Program-made: the position numbers and the translations under genes
Shown here: positions 1-7,777 of the stretch, piece after piece
Position numbering within the stretch: the stretch's first letter is position 1
Layout: every line of letters starts with the position of its first letter
The notes under the pieces: generated by a model
Told to the model about the DNA's origin: nothing
Database searches by the model: none
The model's input: only the letters and a program-made list of their open reading frames with translations
Origin: an uncultured Bacteroidota bacterium
GTDB lineage: Bacteria; Bacteroidota; Bacteroidia; Chitinophagales; Chitinophagaceae
Reading direction: 5' to 3'
NCBI GenBank assembly: GCA_903881585.1
Contig: CAIRTW010000303.1
Location: 1-38,638, forward strand
DNA length: 38,638 nucleotides

Positions 1-438
1 GACCAGACGTAAAAAATCAAGTTGGAGCAAAGATTACCTAATGGCCGTCCTAACTGGGGTTGACAAATTTTAATGCGTTTGCCCTGGGGTAGCCGGAAAG
101 TAGCCATGCCCCAATCTTTTTTTGTTGTAAAAGGGGCGTTAACAACTTGGTGAATTCTTTTGTACGCCTTTATTATAGCGCGCTGGGTTTGGTGATGCCC
201 CACCTGCTGATAAATAAAAACCATCGAAATATGGGGCATTTTAGAATTGCAAGTGGTTTATTTTAAGCCGTTTATGCATTAGGCCATGTCCCGTTTGCGC
301 CCCACGTGGGGTATTGGGTGGGCATAGCAGCCGAGGGTTTTTAGTTGGCCGCTGCTTGTGATGTTATCCGAAGTGTCCCCGCCAGCGTGGGACATTTTCA
401 TGCCTCAACATAACCCATTGTGCCCCGTTGTCTGAACC

Positions 439-470
439 GGAATTTTCGGAATTTCAGAATTGGCAGAATT
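439..470. repeat. Short tandem repeat with GAATT core
   Basis: GAATT recurs at 440, 449, 457 and 466, a period of 8-9 bases, in units close to CGGAATTT and CAGAATTG. It lies between the palindromic block and the region just upstream of the ATPase pair. It may be a binding array or replication slippage. No function can be assigned. Confidence 0.55.
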
Positions 471-639
471 TAATTTGGTGATCACAGATCAAATAAAATA
501 TATATTCGTTATCTGATCGGAGAAATATGGGAGGATGAAAAACCTTTAATTCCGGCACAAAGATACATTGTGATGCAATGCGAGCCAAGACGATTTGTTT
601 ATGCAGGCTATGATAAAATCTATATACCAATCGCTATTT

Positions 640-713
640 TGACAAAAATATTTTTGCTAAAAATTTTGGCAAATAAAAATTTGTCATTACTTTTGACAAA
701 AAATAATTTGTCA
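640..713. promoter_or_regulatory. Cluster of TTTGTCA half-sites, probable operator
   Basis: TGACAAA occurs at 640-646 and 694-700, and its complement TTTGTCA at 680-686 and 707-713. The pair 694-700/707-713 is a perfect 7-bp inverted repeat with a 6-base spacer, ending three bases before the ATG at 716. The pair 680-686/694-700 is a second inverted repeat with a 7-base spacer. A TATTTTTG box matching the Bacteroidota -7 element TAnnTTTG lies at 649-656, between the outermost half-site and the rest. The layout suggests autorepression, or an mRNA hairpin over the ribosome entry site. Confidence 0.55.
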
Positions 714-715
714 TT

Positions 716-1897
716 ATGAAAAATGATGCCATTAAACCAAGTTTAGGTAATCCTGCCAGAGGAATTGCTTTTTACCCGCGTCACAGAGAGATAAAACAGA
801 TTTTCAGGGTGCTGGAATCAAATGCCAGTATTTACCTATCTGCACCGCGCAGGGTGGGGAAGACATCTATTCTTCAATTTTTGGAAGACATCCAGGAAGA
901 CAATGGCTATTATTTTATATACACTATTACGGAATCTGTGTATTCTGTGAGTGATTTTTACAAGGTGCTTTATGAAACCGTGCTGAAAAGTAAGGCCATA
1001 CGGAAGCTCTCCAAAATGTCAAAGGCTGTCACCAGATTGCTGGAAGATGCAGTGGGGTATATAGATGAAGTGCCAGGCATTTTGAAAATTAAGGAGCAGC
1101 AGGAGCCTGACTATAGACAAAGGTTTACAGAGTTGCTGGATAAATTCGAAAAAGGTATAGGGCGTGTGGTAATAATGGTTGATGAGTTTCCGCAGACGCT
1201 GCATAATATTCATAAAACGCATGGCGCAGACGAAGCAAGAAAACTACTACAGTACGCGCGGGAAACAAGACACTATAAACTGGCGGAAGAAAATGTTTCC
1301 TTCATCTATACGGGTTCTATTTCCCTGTTCCCGATGGTGGAGAAAATAGGAATGCTGACCGATGTAAATGACCTACAGCCGATAGAAGTGAAACCTCTGA
1401 CACGCACAGAGGCCGCAGACCTTTTAAGCAGGCTTTGCAACAATGGCGGCGTGATAATGACCCCTAAAGCTACAGATCATCTACTGGATACTATAAAGTT
1501 GTTCATCCCATTTCATATACAGCTGTTATACCATGAACTGGAAAATATTTATGAGGGTGCGGCACTCACAGAAATTGACGTACAAACGGCAATAGAGCAC
1601 ACAATAACGGCAAAAAATAAAGCACGCTTCGCTCCTTACTTTACAAGACTAAAGGGGCTGCTGGATGCGAACGAATATAACTACGTAATGGAAGTGATGG
1701 CGCACACCGCTGTGAACAGTAGCGTAGATGATGGTGTGATCTTTGACCGGGCATTAAAGCATAGTGTAAGTGATCAAAAGGCACTTATCGACATGCTTTG
1801 CGAAGATGGTTATTTATACAAGGAGAATAGTGTTTTTGTTTTCACTTCACCTATACTGCAACTGTGGTGTAAAAAATTTAACAGCGATGGAATTTGA
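716..1897 (+). CDS. P-loop ATPase, first gene of a coupled pair
   Basis: This 393-aa predicted AAA-type ATPase resembles the archaeal-ATPase/COG1672 group. The Walker A motif APRRVGKTS is at residues 43-51. The Walker B strand is at about 150-158, with VVIMVDEF ending in an acidic pair. A sensor-like strand, FIYTGS, is at about 196-201. The second half is helical with a final winged-helix-like stretch that ends ILQLWCKKF, the lid region usual in this group. There is no signal peptide or membrane segment, so it should be cytoplasmic. The gene overlaps the next by 11 bases, which implies translational coupling. No Shine-Dalgarno is visible; a 7-bp inverted repeat fills the space before the ATG. 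ATPase activity is well supported; substrate, partner and role are unknown. Confidence 0.85.
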   Translation: MKNDAIKPSLGNPARGIAFYPRHREIKQIFRVLESNASIYLSAPRRVGKTSILQFLEDIQEDNGYYFIYTITESVYSVSDFYKVLYETVLKSKAIRKLSKMSKAVTRLLEDAVGYIDEVPGILKIKEQQEPDYRQRFTELLDKFEKGIGRVVIMVDEFPQTLHNIHKTHGADEARKLLQYARETRHYKLAEENVSFIYTGSISLFPMVEKIGMLTDVNDLQPIEVKPLTRTEAADLLSRLCNNGGVIMTPKATDHLLDTIKLFIPFHIQLLYHELENIYEGAALTEIDVQTAIEHTITAKNKARFAPYFTRLKGLLDANEYNYVMEVMAHTAVNSSVDDGVIFDRALKHSVSDQKALIDMLCEDGYLYKENSVFVFTSPILQLWCKKFNSDGI

Positions 1898-4058
1898 AGC
1901 TAAATTATATAATCCGGCTGCGCAGCCGGAAGATTATCTGATAGAGCATTTTGTAGTGCGTACAAAGGTGTTTGAGCGACTATTTGAAGATGTATTTGCT
2001 ACTACTATGGAGCACCCCGAGCAGCACTACCTGATACAGGGGCAGCGTGGGATGGGCAAAACTACACTGCTATTGCGACTGAAGTATGAAATAGAACGCA
2101 CCCCGGAACTAAAGGACTGGCTGATGCCCGTATTCTTTAATGAGGAATCATACGACCTGACCTCCTTATCAAGCCTGTGGGAAAAACTGTTGAAGTATTT
2201 TGATGTGCTGTTGCCGGATGGAGGCCATTACTATGATGCTACCGAAAAATTTATGGGCAGCAATGATTATGAACAGAAATGTTTTAACCTGGTAACGGAA
2301 ATACTACACAGCCATAAAAAAAAGATCGTTATCCTGTTCGACAATTTCGGGGAACTGTTTCTTGATAATCTAAATGAGAAAGACAGTCATCGTTTTCGTG
2401 AAATATTAATGACCTCTGCTGATATACGCATAATAGCAGCATCGGCAGTTGTGCTTGAAAGTGGGAATAACTATAAAGCCCCGTTTTTCGATTTTTTCAA
2501 AATAATAAACCTTGAAGGCCTTAATAAGAACGAAACAGTAGAGCTGATAAAAAAGCTACAGGAAAAAAGTAGTAAAAAGATAGACATAGAAGCCAATAAG
2601 GCTAAGATTGATACGCTTGCAATACTTACGGGTGGGGTGATACGCACCATAATGATGCTGTATGAGATACTGCTGAACGATAACGATGGCAGTGCGCTGA
2701 AAGACTTGGAAAGTATATTGGATAAAGTAACCCCGCTTTACAAGCACAGGATGGAAGACCTGAAACCGCAGCAGCGGCGTATAATGGATGTGATAGCTAA
2801 GAACTGGGATGCGATAAGTGTAAAAGAAATATCGAAGAATGTAAGAGAAAATGGAAAGGCTGTGCCAAGCAAAGTCATCTCAGCGCAACTACAGGAACTC
2901 GCAAAAAATAATCTTATTGAAAAACGTGAAACTTCTACAAAAAATAATTTCTACATAGTAAAAGAACGCTTTTTCAACATTTGGTACCTGATGAGGCATG
3001 GTGACAAAACAGCGCAATGTAGGGTGAAATGGCTAGCGCGTTTTTTGGAAATGTGGTATGAAAGTGAACATGGGGGGATTGATTCATTCGTGGAACAGCA
3101 TATTATTAGGCTTCAAACAGGATGCTACATACCATCTTCTGCTATACTAATGGCCAATGCTATAAAGGAAATTCCAACAATTAAAATAAAGGATTTAATC
3201 AAAATTATTGATGAAACGGGAAAAATAGTTGAAGAGAAGGATAAGAAAAATTTGCCCGTAATAAAGGCTAATGATTCTGTATTAAAGATGCAAGATGTTA
3301 TTGAGGCACTAAAAGCGAAAAATTTTGTTACAGCCGCAAATATACTTGAACTCTTACCTTTGAAGACCACGGAAATTTATGAATTACTTGGAATGGCATA
3401 TTATTATAGTAACAATTATGCTAAATGTGTCGAAAATTTAGTTAAAATATTTTCCTCCCAAAGCTCTGGTTATGCAAACTTCCTATTAGGGGTAAGTTAT
3501 TATTTTTTGAAAGAAAAGGAGAAGGCATTTTATCATTTAAGTATTGCGTTGGAAAAACAAACCGATTTTGATTTGGCTATCCTTGCAGATACAAAAAAAT
3601 ACATCATAGGTCTATATGATAGTCAGCCTCAAAAGAAGAAGGATGCGGAAAAGCTCGCGAGGGAGATTGCGGCTATGGACTATGTTTTTGGTGCACACGA
3701 AATTGCTACAATATTCTTTGGAACAAACGATCTTTTTGAGGAGAGTATGTTGACTTTGAAAAAAATAGAATTAAGTGAAAGAAACGTAAGCGTTCTTAAT
3801 ATTATAGCAATGGTTATGATAGGCAAAGGACAGTATCATTTAGCATTAAATTTATTCAAGCGAGAAAACAATTTTTTACAAGATAGGTTAAAACCAACAT
3901 ACTATGCATTAATGTATTTAATGCAAGACGAATTCCCCGATGAATACATAAAGATGGGGCGAGAATTGGAACAGCCGGTTGCCGATATTTTGAAAAACAT
4001 AGATAACTATAAGGCGCAATGGTCGCAGTCTCCACGTAAAAGAAAAGTCAAGTCATAA
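1887..4058 (+). CDS. STAND-like ATPase with winged helix and TPR-like tail
   Basis: This is a 723-aa protein if started at ATG 1887, which lies inside the stop region of the previous gene. Walker A (GQRGMGKTT) is at residues 52-60. Walker B is at about 147-156 (IVILFDNFGE). A winged helix follows at about 290-380, ending in the RFFNIWYLM stretch common to ATPases of the DUF234/COG1672 type. From about residue 490 to the end come TPR-like helical repeats (for example LGMAYYYSNNYAKCVENL, then LGVSYYFLKEKEKAFYHL). The protein ends in a basic tail, SPRKRKVKS. Nucleotide, adaptor and repeat modules in this order fit a STAND NTPase, but no toxin-like effector domain is visible. From about base 3100 the gene is markedly AT-richer than before. 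An upstream in-frame ATG at 1770 would add 39 residues that only mirror the preceding gene, so it is not chosen. Confidence 0.82.
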   Translation: MEFEAKLYNPAAQPEDYLIEHFVVRTKVFERLFEDVFATTMEHPEQHYLIQGQRGMGKTTLLLRLKYEIERTPELKDWLMPVFFNEESYDLTSLSSLWEKLLKYFDVLLPDGGHYYDATEKFMGSNDYEQKCFNLVTEILHSHKKKIVILFDNFGELFLDNLNEKDSHRFREILMTSADIRIIAASAVVLESGNNYKAPFFDFFKIINLEGLNKNETVELIKKLQEKSSKKIDIEANKAKIDTLAILTGGVIRTIMMLYEILLNDNDGSALKDLESILDKVTPLYKHRMEDLKPQQRRIMDVIAKNWDAISVKEISKNVRENGKAVPSKVISAQLQELAKNNLIEKRETSTKNNFYIVKERFFNIWYLMRHGDKTAQCRVKWLARFLEMWYESEHGGIDSFVEQHIIRLQTGCYIPSSAILMANAIKEIPTIKIKDLIKIIDETGKIVEEKDKKNLPVIKANDSVLKMQDVIEALKAKNFVTAANILELLPLKTTEIYELLGMAYYYSNNYAKCVENLVKIFSSQSSGYANFLLGVSYYFLKEKEKAFYHLSIALEKQTDFDLAILADTKKYIIGLYDSQPQKKKDAEKLAREIAAMDYVFGAHEIATIFFGTNDLFEESMLTLKKIELSERNVSVLNIIAMVMIGKGQYHLALNLFKRENNFLQDRLKPTYYALMYLMQDEFPDEYIKMGRELEQPVADILKNIDNYKAQWSQSPRKRKVKS

Positions 4059-4073
4059 TCGGACTTGATTTTT
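4043..4073. terminator. Intrinsic terminator spanning the ATPase stop codon
   Basis: TCAAGTC at 4048-4054 pairs with GACTTGA at 4062-4068. The stem is extended by A residues at 4043-4046 facing T residues at 4070-4073. The TAA stop codon (4056-4058) sits in the loop. The A and T tracts on both sides could make it work for the plus-strand ATPase pair and for lolA converging from the other side. Confidence 0.75.
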
Positions 4074-4094
4074 CTTCAATAAAGCTTGTTTCTT

Positions 4095-4751
4095 TTATCG
4101 CAGGTCCACAGTCTCCACACCTGCATGTTCCTTTGGGTTCCAGGTGAAGTATGTGTCGGGTACATCTTTGTTGGTGACGCAATTGGAGACTACGATCTCG
4201 TATTTGTTGCCATTCTTTTCCCAGTAACTGCCACCAGCGATGAGTGATGTTGATTTGTCTATCGCGAGCTCTATTTTGGAGAATTGTTTCTTGGAGTCGG
4301 TTGGTACGAGCTCTATTATGTCGCAGTCCTTGCCATTTTCTTTGCGGCTGCCTTTGTAGCTGTATTTGTATTCTTTGTTCCAGAAGTTGGTGAGGAGCTT
4401 TGCGGGTGACATAGTTTGCTCTGCAGGGTCGTAATTATTTACCTGCACTTCTTTTGCGTCCTTGGTGTAGGTCCAAACGGTTTTGTTGTCGCAGATGATC
4501 TCCTTGCCGGCGATCATTACATGGTATTTCTGGCCTTTAAGGGTGAGGCTTCCTTTTTTAGAGTCTGTAGTTTTTCCGCCTTTGCCGCCGGTAAGGTTGA
4601 TCGAGAAATCAGCTTTAAGCGACTTCAGGGCAGATACTTTTTTGCTTACACCATCGAGCACGGTTTTTGCTTTGGCATCGTTCTGCGCCATGGCAGGTTG
4701 TGTGGCAAAACAAATACTCCCGAGCACTACTATTGATAATAATTTTCTCAT
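4095..4751 (-). CDS. lolA: LolA-family outer membrane lipoprotein carrier
   Basis: This 218-aa protein has a clear Sec signal peptide (residues 1-22, cleavage after AMA). LolA family members ferry lipoproteins across the periplasm from the LolCDE complex to the outer membrane. The body shows the family pattern: an early basic amphipathic stretch (SALKSLKADFSINLTG), repeated beta strands with KGSLTLKGQKYHVMI, then KTVWTYTKDAKEVQVNNYD and a lysine-rich second half. The length fits the family. It lies 247 bases downstream of ftsK on the same strand, an order often seen in Bacteroidota, so the two may share a transcript. Family assignment is firm; whether it is the main Lol carrier cannot be shown from one gene. 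Confidence 0.88.
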   Translation of the reverse strand: MRKLLSIVVLGSICFATQPAMAQNDAKAKTVLDGVSKKVSALKSLKADFSINLTGGKGGKTTDSKKGSLTLKGQKYHVMIAGKEIICDNKTVWTYTKDAKEVQVNNYDPAEQTMSPAKLLTNFWNKEYKYSYKGSRKENGKDCDIIELVPTDSKKQFSKIELAIDKSTSLIAGGSYWEKNGNKYEIVVSNCVTNKDVPDTYFTWNPKEHAGVETVDLR

Positions 4752-4888
4752 TGTTTCTGATACTTAAATTACTGCGGTAATTTTTTTGTGGCGCGAAGGT
4801 AAGGAAAGTTGATCGAATTCTATTGAAATCGAGCGATGATGTAGCGGGAGTACCCGTGTGCTATTCTATTCGCGAGCCAACCACCCCG

Positions 4889-4921
4889 GCTGAAAAGCAC
4901 GGCTTCGCTATGCTTTTCAGC
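4889..4921. repeat. Perfect 11-bp hairpin between ftsK and lolA
   Basis: GCTGAAAAGCA at 4889-4899 is the exact complement of TGCTTTTCAGC at 4911-4921, with an 11-base loop. There is no T tract on either side, so it is not a standard terminator. A second imperfect inverted repeat follows (CCTCCT near 4926, GGGAGG near 4945). It looks like an interspersed repeat or an mRNA processing or stability element in the ftsK-lolA gap. Confidence 0.6.
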
Positions 4922-4998
4922 GCGCCCCTCCTAAAAACAGGACGGGAGGTGCAGCGCACTCTTATTTCTTGTAAAAAACATCAGATAGCAAAATCTTT

Positions 4999-7572
4999 TT
5001 AGTCCAGTGAGTGCAAAAAACTCTCGAGCTCTGCTTCGGTTTTGAAATAGACTTCGCGGGGTTTGCTGCCGTTGGCGGGGCCTACTATGCCGGCTGATTC
5101 CAGCTGGTCCATGATGCGGCCGGCGCGGTTGTAGCCGAGGTTGAGGCGGCGCTGCAGGTTGGAGGTAGAGCCTGATTGCATTTGCACTATTATGCGGGCA
5201 CAGTCTTCAAACAGTTTATCTCTGTTGGTAAGATCCACTTCTTTTGAACCTTCACCTTCTTCGCCCTCATATTCCGGCAGTTCAAAGGCAGATGCATAAC
5301 CGCGCTGCTTGGCTATGAACTCTACTACGTTTTCCACTTCCGGTGTGTCCACAAATGCACATTGCAGGCGCAGCAGTTCGCTGCCATGAGACACAAGCAT
5401 ATCACCACGGCCTATGAGTTGCTCGGCGCCACCTGCATCGAGAATGGTACGTGAGTCCACTTTAGCTGAAACTTTGAATGCAATACGTGCAGGGAAGTTG
5501 GCCTTGATGGTACCGGTAATTACATTTACCGACGGGCGCTGTGTGGCTATGATAAGATGTATGCCTATGGCGCGCGCCAGCTGAGCGAGGCGGGCTATGG
5601 GCATTTCCACTTCCTTGCCTGCGGTCATTATAAGATCGGCAAACTCATCTATGACCAGCACGATGAAGGGCAGGTATTTATGCCCACGCTCCGGGTTGAG
5701 GCGGCGGCTAATGAACTTCTCGTTGTACTCCTTAATGTTACGCGCACCGGCTTCTTTCAGCAGCTCGTAGCGGTTGTCCATCTCTATACAGAGCGCATTG
5801 AGTGTGTTGATCACTTTTTTGGTGTCGGTGATGATGGCTTCGTCTTCATTAGGCAGCTTGGCCAGGAAGTGCTTTTCTATGGTGCGGTATATAGACAGCT
5901 CCACCTTCTTAGGGTCCACCATGATGAACTTAAGCTGCGAAGGATGTTTCTTATAGAGCAGCGATACGAGTATGGCATTGATGCCCACCGACTTTCCCTG
6001 CCCGGTAGCGCCCGCCATAAGCAGGTGGGGCATGGTGGCGAGATCTACAATATAATTCTCGTTATCAATTTTCTTTCCGAGCGCAATAGGCAGACTCATT
6101 TTATTGTTCACAAACTTATCGCTGGAGATAAGTGTGCGCATGTTCACGATCTGCTTATTGGCGTTTGGTACTTCAATGCCTATGGTGCCCCTGCCCGGTA
6201 TGGGCGCTATGATACGTATGCCGAGTGCCGCAAGGTTCAGCGCTATGTCATCTTCCAGGTTGCGTATCTTGGATATGCGCACACCCTCGGCAGGTACTAT
6301 CTCATAGAGTGTTACTGTGGGGCCCACAGTAGCGCTGATGCGCTGTATCTCTATGCCAAAGCTACGCAGGGTCTGTATGATCTGGTTCTTGTTCTTCTCC
6401 AGTTCTTCCTTGTCCAGCGATATGGTCTCCTGTGCGCGGTCTTCCAGCAGGCTGAGTATCGGGAAGTTATAGTCGGGCAGGTCAAGCTCTGGTGCGTAGG
6501 GCTCGTTGCTGGCTATGGCTATGTGCGAGCCGTGTTTTATGGCTGGTTTTTCGGCCTGTTGTATCACTTCAAATGAAAACTCAGGGTCGGCAGGCTCATT
6601 GGCTGCTTTGCCGGCTGCGGCTTTTTCTTCGCTGAATTTCTGGTAGGCCTCGAAATCCTCGTCCTCGTCTTCCTCCTCTTCTTCGTATTCTTCGGTGTCG
6701 TTTAATGGTTCGTCATTTTTTTTTTCTGTTATCGTCATCTCCCATTCTTTGTTGCTGTTCTTGTCTTCAACAAGGACAGGATGGCCGCCACCCTCATTAT
6801 TTAACTGATTGGCAGATGAAGGATCAACAGGGAACGGGGCGGAGTTAATGTCTTGTTTCTCTTCACCTTCTTTAGATGGCTCGTTAAAAACAGGTTGGGG
6901 CGCCAGTTCTGCCGCCATTCTGCTTGTGCGTTGCCTGATTCGGTTGAGCAATGGCTTGATATCGAGCGCAAAAATGACGAAGACAAAGAACAAAACAGTA
7001 GAGAGCAGGAGCATACCTGTGCCCCAATAACCTAAAACGTCGAGGAGGTATTCATTCAGAAACTTGCCCAAAGCGCCACCAAGCGGGAAAGCATTGTGGG
7101 GCATGAGGTAAGCCAGGATGGGCGCAGTAAGCAGCAGGAGCAGCGATATCCACCGCATATAGCGAAGTACCGGGATAGCGCGTTTTTCGTACAACAGGTT
7201 TACGCCAATGGCTGCAATGCCTATGCCTACAGCCAGGGAGGCGATACCGGCGCCCTTCCACACGAGTATGTGAGACAGCGCAGCGCCAAGGTTGCCGCCT
7301 GAATTGGCGATGGCAGGCGTATCAGTTGTATGGCGCTGAAATACGAAATGGAAGAAGCTGCCCAGGTTGTGTATCTGCAGTACGTTGCTCTGGTCAATGC
7401 TCCAGGTGAAAAAGTAACTGACAATGGCAAAGCAGGTGAAAATACCGGAGAGCAGGAAGAAGATGCCAAATCCTAATCTAACCTGGTGCTTCCTGTCAAC
7501 ACTTATTGGCGGTATCTCACTTACCGGTACTGGTTTTGGAACTGCTTTTTTATTTTTGATGGTATTGGCCAT
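4999..7572 (-). CDS. ftsK: DNA translocase FtsK/SpoIIIE
   Basis: This 857-aa septal DNA pump moves chromosome termini during division. Four membrane segments lie near residues 34-56, 107-127, 141-157 and 182-204. A long charged linker follows with an acidic run around 290-310. The motor domain has Walker A AGATGQGKSV at about 518-528 and Walker B LVIDEFADL at about 637-646. The C-terminal gamma winged helix (about 785-850) contains LNLGYNRAGRIMDQLE, the part that reads orienting DNA motifs. All domains are present and in frame. The start at 7572 gives MANTIKNKK, a short cytoplasmic tail ahead of the first membrane segment. The linker is short compared with Escherichia coli FtsK, as is usual outside the Gammaproteobacteria. 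lolA follows on the same strand. Confidence 0.96.
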   Translation of the reverse strand: MANTIKNKKAVPKPVPVSEIPPISVDRKHQVRLGFGIFFLLSGIFTCFAIVSYFFTWSIDQSNVLQIHNLGSFFHFVFQRHTTDTPAIANSGGNLGAALSHILVWKGAGIASLAVGIGIAAIGVNLLYEKRAIPVLRYMRWISLLLLLTAPILAYLMPHNAFPLGGALGKFLNEYLLDVLGYWGTGMLLLSTVLFFVFVIFALDIKPLLNRIRQRTSRMAAELAPQPVFNEPSKEGEEKQDINSAPFPVDPSSANQLNNEGGGHPVLVEDKNSNKEWEMTITEKKNDEPLNDTEEYEEEEEDEDEDFEAYQKFSEEKAAAGKAANEPADPEFSFEVIQQAEKPAIKHGSHIAIASNEPYAPELDLPDYNFPILSLLEDRAQETISLDKEELEKNKNQIIQTLRSFGIEIQRISATVGPTVTLYEIVPAEGVRISKIRNLEDDIALNLAALGIRIIAPIPGRGTIGIEVPNANKQIVNMRTLISSDKFVNNKMSLPIALGKKIDNENYIVDLATMPHLLMAGATGQGKSVGINAILVSLLYKKHPSQLKFIMVDPKKVELSIYRTIEKHFLAKLPNEDEAIITDTKKVINTLNALCIEMDNRYELLKEAGARNIKEYNEKFISRRLNPERGHKYLPFIVLVIDEFADLIMTAGKEVEMPIARLAQLARAIGIHLIIATQRPSVNVITGTIKANFPARIAFKVSAKVDSRTILDAGGAEQLIGRGDMLVSHGSELLRLQCAFVDTPEVENVVEFIAKQRGYASAFELPEYEGEEGEGSKEVDLTNRDKLFEDCARIIVQMQSGSTSNLQRRLNLGYNRAGRIMDQLESAGIVGPANGSKPREVYFKTEAELESFLHSLD

Positions 7573-7716
7573 TTTATGGGTCTGTCCGGGAGTTATCGGG
7601 AATCGGGAGTTAAAAATACAATATTATAAAAGCAATAAAACTTATTTCGTGTTTCGGGGAAATTTATTTTGCGTATTATTGCGAAATATTTTATAAAATC
7701 TTTATTTTTGAGCTGA

Positions 7717-7724
7717 TAACTTTG
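7717..7724 (+). promoter_or_regulatory. Possible -7 promoter box for the surface module
   Basis: TAACTTTG matches the Bacteroidota -7 consensus TAnnTTTG and lies 53 bases before the ATG at 7778. No TTTG is seen at the expected -33 distance, so support is partial. Confidence 0.35.
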
Positions 7725-7777
7725 TGAGAAAGCAAACGTTTTTATTTATTTAACCGTCTTTATTGATAAAATAGTAT

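Larger units (their letters stand above)
1..715. other. Gene-free leader region rich in short palindromes
   Basis: No convincing gene lies here. Three exact copies of the 8-mer ATGCCCCA or its complement occur at 106-113, 195-202 and 232-239; the last two form an inverted pair. A perfect 12-bp palindrome, CCCCACGTGGGG, lies at 300-311. TGTCCC at 374-379 pairs with GGGACA at 389-394, and GTGATCAC at 478-485 is also palindromic. These could be hairpins of a non-coding RNA, protein-binding sites or remnants of a mobile element; the sequence does not decide. A frame open from 474 to 719 has no good start and encodes nothing I recognise. Confidence 0.5.

Noticed and set aside
474-719. Open frame of about 81 codons before the first ATPase
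   Set aside because: No start codon with a ribosome site near its beginning, its end merely crosses the operator repeats, and the peptide matches no family I know.
1770-1886. Longer start for the second ATPase, adding 39 residues
   Set aside because: The extension lies inside the first ATPase in another frame and looks like a shadow; ATG 1887 gives a normal coupled overlap.
716-4058. Naming the ATPase pair as a known defence system
   Set aside because: No effector domain or diagnostic motif of a named system is visible, so only a candidate status is justified.
5557-6576. 339-codon open frame on the plus strand
   Set aside because: It is antisense to the motor domain of ftsK, whose motifs are unmistakable.
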